Source: Medicago truncatula
Taxonomy: Eukaryota > Streptophyta > Magnoliopsida > Fabales > Fabaceae
Assembly: GCF_003473485.1 (NCBI RefSeq)
Contig: NC_053046.1
Span: 24,753,332-24,817,331, forward strand
DNA: 64,000 nucleotides
Direction of reading: 5' to 3'
Positions 12,310 through 22,992 of the stretch are shown one piece after another. The notes under the pieces are model-generated. The model was not told the DNA's origin, did not search any database, and saw only the letters and a list, made by a program, of their open reading frames with translations. The position numbers and the translations under genes are program-made. The first letter of the stretch is position 1; each line of letters opens with the position of its first letter.

Positions 12310-15300
12310 TCAATGATGTCTACGCCGATCCTTCTCTCTTGACGAGTAAGAGGAACTGTAGTAGTCACGGTCTGAAATAAGAAAAATGTGTAAGGAAATT
12401 ATATACCAAAAGAAAATGGCAAATACCAAACTCACAAAGACACAATTCATACCATGCGACGAGTGGCGTTTTGACTTCTCTGAATGTCCTGCATCCAGTA
12501 CAAATACTAAATCTTAACTTAATAACACAACAAAACAATAATCACACATAAAATCTGTAAATTTACCTGAATCCCTTGCTCTCTGCCTAGAATGATGACC
12601 ATGATCCTTGAGTTTGAACCTCTCAGCTTCCTCTCGCTCACGTTCATTATCAGAATCCCTTCCTCGACCACGACCCCTTGATTTTATTCTGTCCAGGTCC
12701 CTGCGTAAGTCTCCAGAGGCCTCCACTCTACGATCGGATTTGGATTTGAATGTGAGTTCATCTTTTACATCTCTCTCAGCAGCCGTGCCTTTGGATTCGT
12801 CATCAGACTTCCTAGCATCGTTCAGCTTATCACTGGTTTGCTTTACCAAAGCACCCTTGCTGCTACTCAAGTCAATATTAGCTTCTTCGAGAGCTCCCTT
12901 TAGGGCTGGCGTCTCAGCATTCGTTGGGGAGCTACTTTGTGGAACATCCTACAGATTGGCAATGATTAAAAAATATGTTCGATCAAAACCATAAGTTTCA
13001 TTGTCAATAATACAGGTTTATAAAAGAAAACATTGTCTCATAACATAACAGCCAAGTGAACTAATACAGTATTGCACCAATAAGGCAGGTTAAAAATAAA
13101 GCATGACTCCACCGAATATGGGGACACACTTCAAAAGATAAAAAGAATAATGCTAGCAACACTCTCTTAACAAGTTTTTCAGCATACTCTTATTGCTTAA
13201 AAATCATATTGATCCCACCAAATTTATATGGGACTCATGAATTTGTGGACCCATGTGATTTTAACCAATAAAGAGTGAGTTGGAAAGTGTGTTAGACAGT
13301 GTTGCTAGCAGTCCGCAAGATAAAAATTATGGATTTTATACATATATTGAAAACATCAGTATCAATTTACATGATTTTCCATACATAAAACATGAAATAT
13401 CACTGTTTAAACCCCACTTTACTATATAAAATATATACCTCAGTTTAGAGGAGCAAAATTTCAAAATTAAAAGGGAAAAACTGACCATCGCCTTTGATTC
13501 CAATGATTTGTTGGAGAATGTAAATGAGTCCTCGTCCTTGCAAACTGGTATATATTGTGCCTTGGGAAGACTATAGAGGTGAGCCAAAACCCTGCAGACT
13601 TCATCAATCCCAGACTTTTCTGCATCAAATGCCTTCCACCATGGTGGGTTCTCAGGAAGGGGTACTTGAAACCTACGAGCTGCAGCATATACAACTCCAC
13701 AGGCCACAATCTCACTCTTAAATCTAACACACAATGAAGTGCGCAAACTGCATAAAAAATATAATTAGGTAGGCATATAACTAAGAAACATCAAGCGAGA
13801 TGTTCTAGTTGAGAGCATTGAATACATGTCATAACTAAAGATACTAGCACGAATTCTAGTCAGAAATTATGAATAAATAAATTTTAACTCCACTACATTG
13901 TGATATGATCAGATGTTTGTAGCACAAGATTATAAGAAGCATCAAGTGTTAGTGCTATCAATTGGGGATCGCGGGAAATGGTGGCTTGTTCAAATTTTAC
14001 AACGCCAGCAGTGCTATAGTGCCCCTATTTGACAACATTTTGTATGAAATGGTGTATCGTGGATCAATGGCAATTTACTAAAACTCCCCTAAGCTATAGC
14101 GTTATTGCGCCGCTATTTAACAACCGTGTCGCTAATAGCGGCAAGTAAAACAAGTCCAACATCATAATAAGTAAAATAATCATCAAAACATCTACTCATT
14201 GACAACAAGTTCAATAGGTTCAACAATGTCATAGAAGTGTCGAAACTTAGTACCATAATACAATCACACTTGCTGCCTAGACCGTGCGATATTTTTCAAA
14301 ACGTTAATTTCTTTTTCTTTTTCTTTTTTTCGCTCTTTTATTACAAGATATAAGGAGAACAATCAAATAGAGCTAATACAAAAATCAAAAAGTAAAATCA
14401 TTTTTATAATGTCTTATGTTTTCACTTTAACACTGCCCGCAAAGGATGATATTTACATTATCCGGTGGTGAATAAAAATTTCATGGAAAGATTTGCCAAT
14501 ATTATTTTTTACTTCATTAAACTTTCTAAGAGGATTAGTCCATCACTTGACATTGTATGTTGCATCCAAATATAATAATTAAGATGATGTTCAGGGATCT
14601 TAATATGATACAAAAGATACAGTCTAAATCGGGGATCATATTAAGGGATCTTTTGGGACTGTGGGAGTAATGAATCATGGGGTACATTACATACAATGTA
14701 AAGTGAAACAAAGTGCATGCCAAGAATATACACAATACACAATCAGCATAACAAAAGGCGGCAGTTATTTAGTAAAATAATTATAAATAAGAGAGGAGAC
14801 AGCTAGAAAGTATAAGGTATTTCGTATGTTGGTTTGGTTTGGGAGAGACTAGGCTCTCTAATTCCTAGAGTATTTATTTGTACATTATTTCAGTTACTAT
14901 TTTGTATTGTCAGTTTGTAACTATGTCATTTGTATAAAGGCTCTGTTGGAGACATAACCGTATGCAATCAATAACAGTCTGCAATTTTCATATCCCTTCT
15001 CTATCTATTTACTCCCTAAATAATTAAGATCTATCACAAAAATGTCATGGAAAGATTTGTCAATATTATTTTTTACTTCATTAATTGTGCTAAGAGGATT
15101 ACTCCATCATGTGCCATTGTATGTAGCATCAAGTATAATGACCATGATGAAATATCCAAACTAAACACTAAGACTCCAATGGAAGCAAACCTTCAAAGAT
15201 TTAACAGAACAAAAATAGTATAATTTGGGGATCGTATACAGGGATCTTTTGGGACTGTGAGAGTAATGAATCATAGGGTATGTATAGTGTAGTGGAACAA

Positions 15301-16785
15301 AGTGCAGGCCGTGAATATACACAATCAGCATAATAAAAATAGAAATCACAATATCTACAATTACATACCTATCATTAGCCAGATTCCAAGCTTCTTGCCT
15401 CAATTCTGGAGGAGTTTCAAGGGTGGCAAGGTAATTTGAAATAAACTTGTGAGGATGTTCAACATGACAAATAAATCCCATTTCTTTCAAAATATGTCTC
15501 TCTGTTCTGCTCAGCTCCATTTTCAAATTTACGTATTTCTGTTCAACAAAAGAGAAAACAAAATCAATCAAATGACTATAAATTGTTGTGATAGAGCAGA
15601 GAAATGATGAATGGAAAAAAAAAACCAGAAAATTATTATATTGGTTATCCATAAGTGACTAAGCCCTCAGCAGAGCCAAGCTCATCAGAGAAGAGAAACA
15701 CACTCTCTCTGCCTAACCGCAACTCTGCAAGACTCCCAACAACAAATGGTTGCCAATCCAACTACCCTCTAATTACTGGAATATCGTAATTAACTGCAAG
15801 GTCTGCAAATTTCTAATTCGGACAAACCGCCATTTTGGTCCTTGAATATATGAGGCATTGTCACTATAGTCACTAAATGTATCGATATTGCAAACACATT
15901 TGTGTCTCTTTTGTTAGTAATTTTATGAGCTAAATAGACAACCTATTACCTAATACATTTGAGGACTAAATTGACTACCTATTACCTAATAACAGATTCA
16001 ATGATCAAAATAACTATTAAAAGAGACACTTGTTTGCAATTTCGATACATTCAGGGATCAATGTGACTGAGTTACACTTTCAAAGACCAAATTGTGGTCT
16101 CCCTTTCTAATTCTATACACCTTCCATACAAGGTCCCTGTCATTAAGGGATTCTTTCAGCATGGGCCTAAAATCTATGATTCTATCATACGCATGCTTAA
16201 AAATAAAAGGGGAAAATGCGAGCTTCGAACCTTTGAATAGAAGTCTAAATACTCGACGGGCAAGTTCTCCCTCCTGCATTCCATCCTGTGAAAAATAATA
16301 AGAACTTGTCTGGCTTTTCTAGGGTTTTCCTCTAATTTTGAAGCCAACCAAACACAGCTTGCGGCGACTTTCTGCAAAAAAGATTTGGAATATGAGCATT
16401 TTGATTCACTATGCACAAGAAAAAGAACAAGTTATATATAAATCAAGACCTTGACATTGAACCGTGCAAACGACTTCTTGCAATAGAACCGATGAAACAG
16501 AACCTGCCCGGTAGCCATGACCGCTTGCGGTCTGTCAAATAATTAAGGTAACCAACTAAACCGAATGCATTTGAAAAGATATTAATTTAAACGCAAATGA
16601 AAACAATAGCAATACTGATCAGAAAAAGGATACAATCTAAGCAAAATACCACTTTCTTGGATAAGATCACAGCCATAGATTCTAAGAGAGGTTTCAGTTG
16701 CTTCATCTATGCCATCTTTTCTGGACGGTGAATTCGTTAACTGCTCATCCGTGAGATAGAACGTGTCAATTGCTGCGTAGATCAT
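12310..16785 (-). CDS. CYCL1: Cyclin-L (arginine-rich, splicing-associated cyclin), complete eight-exon gene
   Basis: Exons read 16785-16634, 16531-16450, 16371-16231, 15538-15369, 13747-13486, 12948-12567, 12488-12453 and 12371-12310. All have GT-AG borders and consistent phases, giving 428 residues. Residues 1-130 hold the first cyclin fold ([51 protein letters not shown]). About 130-255 holds the second ([41 protein letters not shown]). Residues 270-428 are a disordered Ser/Arg/Glu/Asp-rich tail ([19 protein letters not shown], ending KDRRRHH) like an RS domain. Cyclin-L partners CDKG/CDK11-type kinases and acts in nuclear pre-mRNA splicing; in Arabidopsis it affects meiotic pairing and flowering. 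Introns 3, 4 and 5 hold mobile or duplicated DNA but no exon is disturbed. Confidence 0.93.
13151..13310. mobile_element. MITE with TGCTAGCAACACT terminal inverted repeats
   Basis: The sequence begins TGCTAGCAACACTCTCTTAA and ends with the imperfect reverse complement TTAGACAGTGTTGCTAGCA. The 160-bp unit contains no coding sequence and lies in intron 5 of the cyclin-L gene. Superfamily is not clear, since no convincing target duplication was identified. Confidence 0.75.
14443..15340. repeat. Duplicated block in cyclin-L intron 4 around an LTR-like insert
   Basis: Bases about 14485-14760 and 15040-15335 are diverged direct repeats sharing CATGGAAAGATTTG, CAATATTATTTTTTACTTC, GGGATCTTTTGGGACTGTG, GTAATGAATCAT and ATACACAATCAGCATAA. 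Between them (about 14800-15010) lies sequence that reads like part of a Ty1/copia LTR: TTTGTATAAAGGCTCTGTT followed by CAATCAATAACAG and TTTTCATATCCC. The exon 4 border at 15369 is unaffected. Confidence 0.65.
15830..16100. repeat. Foldback MITE in cyclin-L intron 3
   Basis: The left arm ACCGCCATTTTGGTCCTTGA...ATGTATCGATATTGCAAACAC is the imperfect reverse complement of the right arm GTTTGCAATTTCGATACATT...AAAGACCAAATTGTGGTC. The element is about 270 bp, folds back almost along its whole length, and has no open frame. Confidence 0.75.
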
Positions 16786-16870
16786 CTCTTTTATGCTCCC
16801 TTATAACCTTAACACAATCAAAACAAGGCTTCATCAAATTTCAAATAATAATAATAATAATAATAAAAAA

Positions 16871-16975
16871 GGTAAATCACCAATTCGCCCGTAAAATTGT
16901 ATGGGTCGAGCATTAACCCCCAAATAATGCTCGACCCCTACAACTTGAGGGAGAGAATCGGTGATTTGCTCATAA
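16871..16975. repeat. Small foldback element upstream of cyclin-L
   Basis: GGGTCGAGCATTA (16903-16915) and TAATGCTCGACCC (16925-16937) are perfect inverted repeats 9 bp apart. They sit within longer outer arms (AAATCACCAATTCGCC and GAATCGGTGATTTGC). The unit lies about 90-190 bp upstream of the cyclin-L start codon, next to an (ATA)n tract at 16845-16865, so it occupies the probable promoter/5' UTR. Confidence 0.7.
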
Positions 16976-17343
16976 AAAAGAGCAAATTAAACGTTTGCTG
17001 TTAATAAATTATGAAAATTAGATGTGAAAAATTAGGAAACGCACTTGTTTCGTGGAATCGCTTAATTAAAAGAAAATCCGAAAAATAAAGATTATTAAAA
17101 AGAAAAGGAAAAAACCTGGAATGGTTTCTTATGATAGTGAAATTCACCCAAACTTGAAATTTCAAAATTGTACCATTCAAATTCACCAAAACTTTGTTAG
17201 GGTTCTAATTAATTCTGAAGATGCGTTGTTTCTTCGTTTTTCATAACTTTGTAAATCCGTGCTTGCGACTATTATTATTTTTCCTTTACTTTTTTTTTTT
17301 TTTTTTTTTGGGTACATTCTTTCTCCTCAACTTATTTAAAGTT

Positions 17344-17828
17344 GGCTTAATTGCACTTTTCCCCCTATAGTTTGTAAATTGTGCGATTTTGCACTTCATA
17401 GTTTTAAACGAGCGATTTTGCCCCTATAGTTTTCCCCCTTTCTGATTTTATGGTCCCCATGACATTTAGTGCTGGTTTTTATCAATTAATGTGTGCTACG
17501 TGTGTAATTCTATTTTTTTAAAAATAAAAAAATAGTATTTTTCAGATTTTGAGAGAAGGAGCACGTGATTTTTCGGATTTTAAGAAGAAATATCACATGC
17601 CTCCTTCTCTCAAAATCTGAAAAATACCATTTTTTTTATTTTTTAAAAAATGGAATTACACACGTGACACACATTAATTGATAAAAAACAGACATATCAA
17701 CACTAAATGTCATAGGGACCATAAAATCAGAAAGGGGGAAAACTATAGGGGGCAAAATCGCTCGTTTAAAACTATGGGGTGCAAAATCGCACAATTGGCA
17801 AATTATAGGGGGAAAAGTGCAATTAAGC
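17344..17828. mobile_element. Foldback MITE with 10-bp target duplication (Mutator-like)
   Basis: The 485-bp sequence is nearly palindromic along its length. It begins GGCTTAATTGCACTTTTCCC and ends GGGAAAAGTGCAATTAAGC, with inner matching arms (GCGATTTTGC..., TTTCAGATTTTGAGAGAAGG and their complements). ATTTAAAGTT stands on both sides (17334-17343 and 17829-17838), a perfect 10-bp target duplication. This fits a MITE of the Mutator superfamily (9-11 bp duplications). No coding capacity. The element at 61908-62222 shares its terminal sequence. Confidence 0.88.
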
Positions 17829-18740
17829 ATTTAAAGTTTTTAATTGTTGCAAGTGTAAGTAGACATGACAACACACAACCCGCACCCTCTGAATCCCACC
17901 CGCTCTGCTCCGATTTTAACGGGGAAAAGCTAAATTAACTGGGTACGGGTGCGATGCGGGAGAAACACGTAGTTTTAATACGGGGTTGGGGAATGCTCAC
18001 CCCCGCCTCACACCAACCCCACCCCACCCCGCCACCTGAATATGCTTTGGACACACCCCTCTCCCTCCCTTTGGATTAATTATTTAATTAATCAATCATG
18101 GATTGACAATAATCAATTATTATAAGTTAATGTCATAATATAAATTATGATCTATTGTGTTAAGCACTAATTAGTTGATGAATATGTGTGATCGGGCTAT
18201 TCTTTCTAAATGGACTGTGATGGGTTGGACCATTTAGCTAAGTCCAATGAGAGGTCCCTGCCCTCAGCCGTTTAGCTATTTAAACGTCATCCCATCGGAA
18301 GGTTAAACTATTCTGAACATTCTGGTGCTAAACGGAATGAGGGTAATCATCCCTCTCATCCTTGTGACAACTATCCTTCATCAAACTTAATTCTAAATAT
18401 ACACAATCTCTTATTCCTTCTTTGTTATCATGATATGCTATAATTTGTATCTAATCATCTATGACTAAATCCTATAACTTTTATCACCCTGAAGTTTGAA
18501 GAAGAGAAACGAGCCAATTCCAGTTTCCAACACCATCCATCTAACTCAACTCAAACAATTCTTACTTTTCCTCTCTTTAATGAATAAGCTTCTTCACTTC
18601 ACATCACTGTTAAAGGAAGGAGCATCTCCATCAACTAAGGTAACGTTGATCCACTTAGGCAAGTATATTTGAGTATTATACGTAATCTTTTTTTCAAACA
18701 AATAAAAGCATATTTGATGTTCTTGTTATAGAGGGTTTTT

Positions 18741-19480
18741 CAATAACATTTCCTCCCCTCAAAGATGTTTGAATTACACTACCCTCTCCTCTTATGTTAA
18801 AATGTCCACTCCCCTATTAGAAATTTTTTCACTCTCATCCCTCAAGAGAAGCTTGAATTACATTCTCCTCCCCTCTTATGTTAAAATCTACACTTTACTC
18901 CCTCAATATATATTTTTTATTTCTATAAATCTAAAAAATAAAAAAATAATCTAACACAATTCAAAGAAAAATAGTATTACATGTTCATTTTAATATACTC
19001 AAAATTTGAATACATATTTTTCGCTATTTTTTATTAACAATTTCATTAACATATAGTTTTAAATCCTATTATAAAATATGAAACAACCCAAAATAAAATT
19101 AAAATATGTGAAAAATTAGTGAAGTCAATTAAGTAATGATTATTTAAATGTGAATTTTATACTCCAAATTATAAAATTAATAACAAAATATTTAAATTTG
19201 CTTATAATTGACATTTAAATTATAAAAAAATAAATTTATATTTTTTAAATCGTGATTCAAAATTAATATATACTATAAAAATATTTATTTATGTTAAAAT
19301 AGATTAAAGTGTAGTGTATATTTAATTATTAAGGGATGAGGTTGAAATTTAAGCATCTTATAAGGGAGGGAAGTATCAATTTTACTTTTCAAAAGAGGGG
19401 AGTGTATATTTTAACATAAGAAGGGAGGGGAGTGTAATTCAAATATTTTTGAGGGGAGGGGAGTATAATTTACTCTAACA
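18741..19480. repeat. Foldback element nested in the Mutator-like element
   Basis: The left arm contains TTTCCTCCCCTCAAAGATG, TTTGAATTACAC and CTTATGTTAAAAT. The right arm contains their reverse complements (TATTTTAACATAAGAAGGG, GTGTAATTCAAATATTTTTG, AGGGGAGGGGAGTATAATT). Each arm itself repeats the GAATTACA...CTCCCCTC...TTATGTTAAAAT phrase two or three times. The AT-rich centre (18905-19310) has no coding sequence. Confidence 0.75.
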
Positions 19481-19595
19481 TTTATCTATACAATCTTTTC
19501 TTGAGCAAGTAATCTTCGTTCATTGTCTTTCTTGAAAGTTGAAACCCATCTCAAATTCATTAATCCCATCCCACTTTACAACTCACTGTTATTTA

Positions 19596-19741
19596 CTCCC
19601 TCCGGTCCTATATATAAGAAACAATTTACTTTTTTGATTCATTGAATAGTTGATGTATTTGGTCTATTTCTAGGCTAGGTACATTAATTATTTAATGAAT
19701 CTAAAAAATTAACTTTTTCTTATAAATAGGACCGGAGGTAG
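19596..19741. mobile_element. Stowaway MITE (Tc1/mariner type)
   Basis: The 146-bp unit starts CTCCCTCCGGTCCTATATA and ends TATAAATAGGACCGGAGGTAG, the classical Stowaway ends. It is flanked by TA on each side (19594-19595 and 19742-19743). Long inner arms (TATAAGAAACAATTTACTTT / AAATTAACTTTTTCTTATA) allow a hairpin. Confidence 0.92.
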
Positions 19742-20217
19742 TATATCTTTTGGTTTTATAAATGAGAAGTAAATAAAAGAGAACTGCACATTGGTTTAAA
19801 AACTCATATACCAAAAAACGAATACATAAAAGGATTAGATTTATTCCTAGTTTGCAATTAAAGTTGAATGGTTGAAACTTGAAAAGCCCATTTTATTTTG
19901 AGCTGAAACACAATTTTTTTTTCTACAGTTTGCGGGTGCGGTGGGGGCGGGGCCGGGAAACTCATCCCCGTTGGGGCAGGTCTGGTGGGTAAAGTTTCTA
20001 TTGTCGTCGGGTTTGGGGCGGGGCTGGGTAGAGTAAAACGGGGGCGGGGCTGGGTATGTTAAAACCCAGCCCCACCCCGTTGCCATGTCTAAGTGTAAGT
20101 CAGTTGGTATCGGAATATTATGTGTAAGGGTTGTAGTTAATATACTAGATTTAATATTTTTCCACACATATTGTACGTTAATCTAGCCATTATGTTACAT
20201 GATTAAAAAAAGAAGTC

Positions 20218-20612
20218 ATGTTAACCAGTGTTCGGAGTAGTGGAACACTCGTTAAGCAGCTAAAAATGTAAAGAAAAAACGAATTTAGCATTAAAAGCAA
20301 CATTTTTTCAGGTTACAAAAAGTGAAATCGACATAATTCTTTACACAATTTTCAAGAAAATATTTCCTTTTATGATTCTTTAACTAGTGCCCCGAAGGAA
20401 CTGGTTAACCTTTCCAAAAAAAAAAATCACGTTAACTAGTTCCCCGGAGCACCGGTTAAGGAAGTAAAAATAGGAATTTTTCATTAAAAACAATAATTTT
20501 TTGAATTTCATAAAGTTGAATATTCTACTTTTCACCACTTTTCAATGCAAAACTTCTATATTAGTTTTTCTTAATCAGAGAGCTTCTGAGGCATTAGTTA
20601 ACATTTCAAAAA
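20218..20612. repeat. Two neighbouring copies of a GTTAACTAGT MITE
   Basis: Copy 1 (about 20219-20411) starts TGTTAACCAGTGTTC and ends AGTGCCCCGAAGGAACTGGT followed by TAACC. Copy 2 (about 20431-20610) starts CGTTAACTAGTTCCCCGGAG and ends CTTCTGAGGCATTAGTTAAC. Both have AAAA/TTTT-rich interiors that share phrases (TTAGCATTAAAAGCAAC versus TTCATTAAAAACAATAA), so they are diverged members of one family lying head to tail. Confidence 0.65.
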
Positions 20613-20640
20613 AATAATTAATTGAAAAATTTGATTTAAT

Positions 20641-20755
20641 TTTTTTTTGTCAAGTAGTCTAGTGGCTGGAGCTCACACAATTAAATTATGGAGAAGTGTA
20701 ATGTTCGGGGTTCGAACCCCGACCGCTGCATAACAAATGCAATCCCATACTTCCT
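20641..20755 (-). mobile_element. tRNA-derived SINE, reverse orientation
   Basis: Read on the minus strand, the copy has a B box GGTTCGAACCCCGAACA and the tail complement of TTGTCAAGTAGTCTAGTGGC followed by poly(A). The B box is intact and palindromic (GGGGTTCGAACCCC), better preserved than in the copy at 9879-10008. Confidence 0.7.
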
Positions 20756-20769
20756 TTTGAATAGTTTCA

Positions 20770-21090
20770 CTTTTATAAAAGACAAAATTTTACCGTTGAG
20801 AAGAAAGACATTGAGTAATCAGACAAAATTGGGTACAAATAGTTTCTCAAGGCTATCCCATACTTCCTTCATGGATTTAGTATCTACGGCCTTCTCAAAA
20901 ATGTCAAAACTCACACATTGATGAAAGTGTAACTTTTTGTGCATCAATTAAGGTTTGAGTGATGGGGTTGACACCTATCTTTACTTGATCACATGCATCT
21001 TCATAATCGAACACCATTTTCATTTGTTTGCACAATTTGTCATATAGTTCATCACATACATTGTTGAAATTTGGAACCTAACCCATCCTT
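20770..21090 (-). mobile_element. Ty1/copia gag (UBN2) remnant
   Basis: The minus strand encodes, in changing frames, LYDKLCKQMKMVFDYED, DQVKIGVNPITQTL, then FHQCVSFDIFEKAVDTKS and MKEVWDSLEKLFVPN. These correspond to the UBN2/gag-polypeptide region of copia elements. Frame changes and stops show decay. No reverse transcriptase or integrase was found nearby. Confidence 0.65.
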
Positions 21091-21094
21091 ACAA

Positions 21095-21190
21095 AACCGA
21101 CTTTTGAGGTGAGGAGTGTCTTCTCTTTATAAACTCTCATCAGGAGTCTCATCTATCCGATGTGAGATTTGGATTTTTCTCAATATATAT
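21095..21190. repeat. Dispersed legume repeat motif (ACAAAACCGACTT...GATGTGAGA)
   Basis: ATCCTTACAAAACCGACTTT, GAGGTGAGGAGTGTC, CTTTATAAACTCTCATC and CTCATCTATCCGATGTGAGA appear in the order I know from many legume intergenic and LTR-associated repeats. It directly borders the copia gag remnant, so it may belong to the same element. Assignment is by recollection, not by comparison. Confidence 0.4.
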
Positions 21191-22359
21191 CTTGACCTAC
21201 GTTGCTTGAATACTTGCAATGGTTGGAACCAAACTGAAACTCTTGATGCCAGATGATGGAACAAATCACTATGTTCACTCAAGCAAGAAGAAAATAGAGA
21301 AAGTTGTTTGAGATAGTAAACTTTACTTATAGAATGTGAATGAACTCAATTGCTTATAATTGTCACCTATATACATCACTTGCACACACTTTGATCATGA
21401 CCAAATTTTGTTGGTAACATAACTTGCTTCTTTAACTTCAGCTAAGTTCCAACTAACACCTAACTAACTTCAATTGCAAAGATGGAACCATTGATTTGTG
21501 ACTTTCACTCACTGACTTTTATTAACATTCACTTTGGTTTATGACTTTCAACAATAGGAATAAAGTTTGGGTGAATTAGAATGGTGCAATTTTGTTGTGC
21601 TAAAAACACACTCAGAGCAAGTGTACTATACGATATAAGTAGTATAAAAGAGTGTCAAATTCAAACGGATACGATGTCCGTCTATATTGCTTATAAATAC
21701 CTAGTGTACATGTCATTTTAGACGTACACAAACAATCAAACTTATTATTTTTCTCCCAATTAACTTTTATTTTTCTGCTTTGCAATTCATCTACGTTTTC
21801 TTTAGTTTAGTAGATCACAAACAATTCAAAATTCATACTTAACGCTCTTTGAAGTAGTTAAAGAACTCATAACTTATGAACAAAGTTATTTCTTTGGCAT
21901 AATAGCTTGAAGTAAACAGAAAATCACGGTTTTGAGTTATTAGTTGAATCTTCAGCTAACTTTAAAATTCGAGAACAATATCATATCCTAACTTTCAACG
22001 AATTTTGAATGTAACTAATGTAGTAAATTATTTTCAAGGAAGATTCTTCTTATCTTCCTTCTAATATAGCATTTACATTTTGAAAAATGTTATTTAAACA
22101 TCTAAAATTGAAAACATATATTTGACCGATAAAAAATATATCACTTGTAACAATTGATCTGAGTTAGAGAGATACGGTGTTGGACAACAATTTTGTTGTC
22201 CAAACATTTCCCTTGCATTTTTTCCATATAGTTTTGGAGTAACCACTGCAACAAAGTTGACTATTATATACAAAATATGCCATTGAAATCTTGGCTGATA
22301 GGAAAGGAACTATAACCATCTTATAAGAATGTGAAATTTCTATGTTCTCTCAGTTTAGA
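21191..22359. other. Non-coding stretch
   Basis: No exon or clear repeat is recognised. TTGATGCCAGATGATGGAAC near 21247 and the T-rich run of unknown sequence to 22300 may be the rest of the retroelement described to the left. The part next to 22360 probably includes the 3' UTR of the HMA gene. Confidence 0.4.
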
Positions 22360-22992
22360 TTAGTTTGGTAGTTCATTTTGTTCCTCGCCTTCAAATTCTT
22401 GAACTTCAAGAATCTCAACCCTACGGTTCATTTTCTTCTTTATCTTTATTGCAATATCTGCTGGTACAAATCTTCCACATACACATACCCTGCGTTGCTG
22501 CTTCTCTATCAAATGGGTTTCGATCACTTCAATATGAAATGAGAAATGGGCAGTTAGAAACTTAGAACTAACCACCAAACTCTACTTATTTGAGGCGTGT
22601 CGGATACTAATATGGATATATACATCTCTCGGAATTCAAGTTTAGGTTCACCACATTGTGGGTAGTTTAGCACATTGCATTAGACTCAACATGCACTAGA
22701 ATCAACCTCGTTGGTTTGACGGAAGGGTCTAAACTTCTACAACATGGCGAACTAAGGTTCAAATTCCGATTGAGAAAAGTAACCATATTTGATGTCCGGC
22801 ATGCCTCCAAATATAACTACTTCTTGTGACGAGAATTTATAGAAAACAAAAAACAAAAATATTATATAATTTACCAACCATATTCTAAATTAGCATTTAA
22901 AATATTCTACCTTTCATCCTTAGAATTATTCTCCTTAATTTTCTACAACAAGCATTACAGTCAACGTTGATTCTCATGATCATACAACAATA
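22360..22992 (-). CDS. HMA-domain (HIPP-like) metal-binding protein, small
   Basis: Two exons, 22992-22911 and 22526-22360, are separated by a GT-AG intron. From the ATG at 22983 they give 79 residues. MRINVDCNACCRKLRR carries the CxxC metal site (CNAC) of the heavy-metal-associated ferredoxin-like fold. RRVCVCGRFVPADIAIKI and KKKMNRRVEILEV form its second half. An acidic tail (EFEGEEQNELPN) follows, with no CaaX prenylation box. The sequence is open upstream to an acceptor at 22993, so an extra upstream exon and different start are possible. Such proteins bind Cu/Zn/Cd or act as chaperones in plants. The exon 2 / last exon phase and the 167-nt last exon match the next gene, implying a paralogous pair. 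Confidence 0.7.

Larger units (their letters stand above)
17861..20090. mobile_element. Non-autonomous Mutator-like element with perfect 10-bp TSD
   Basis: AAGTGTAAGT occurs at 17851-17860 and again at 20091-20100, directly outside the inverted ends AGACATGACAAC... and ...GTTGCCATGTCT. The subterminal regions are G/C-rich in a strikingly AT-rich setting (ACCCCACCCCACCCCGCC on the left; GGGGGCGGGGCTGGGTATG on the right). A 10-bp duplication fits the Mutator superfamily. The 2230-bp interior has no transposase. It contains a foldback element (18741-19480), a Stowaway MITE (19596-19741) and about 650 bp of unassigned sequence (18060-18720). Confidence 0.85.

Noticed and set aside
12608..12994. 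128-codon plus-strand frame opposite cyclin-L
   Set aside because: It is the antisense shadow of the RS/RE-rich exon 6; the sense strand has consistent splicing and conserved protein.
20695..20730. Perfect GGGGTTCGAACCCC suggested a tRNA gene
   Set aside because: No cloverleaf can be formed around it and the flanks match the tail of a SINE in reverse orientation.
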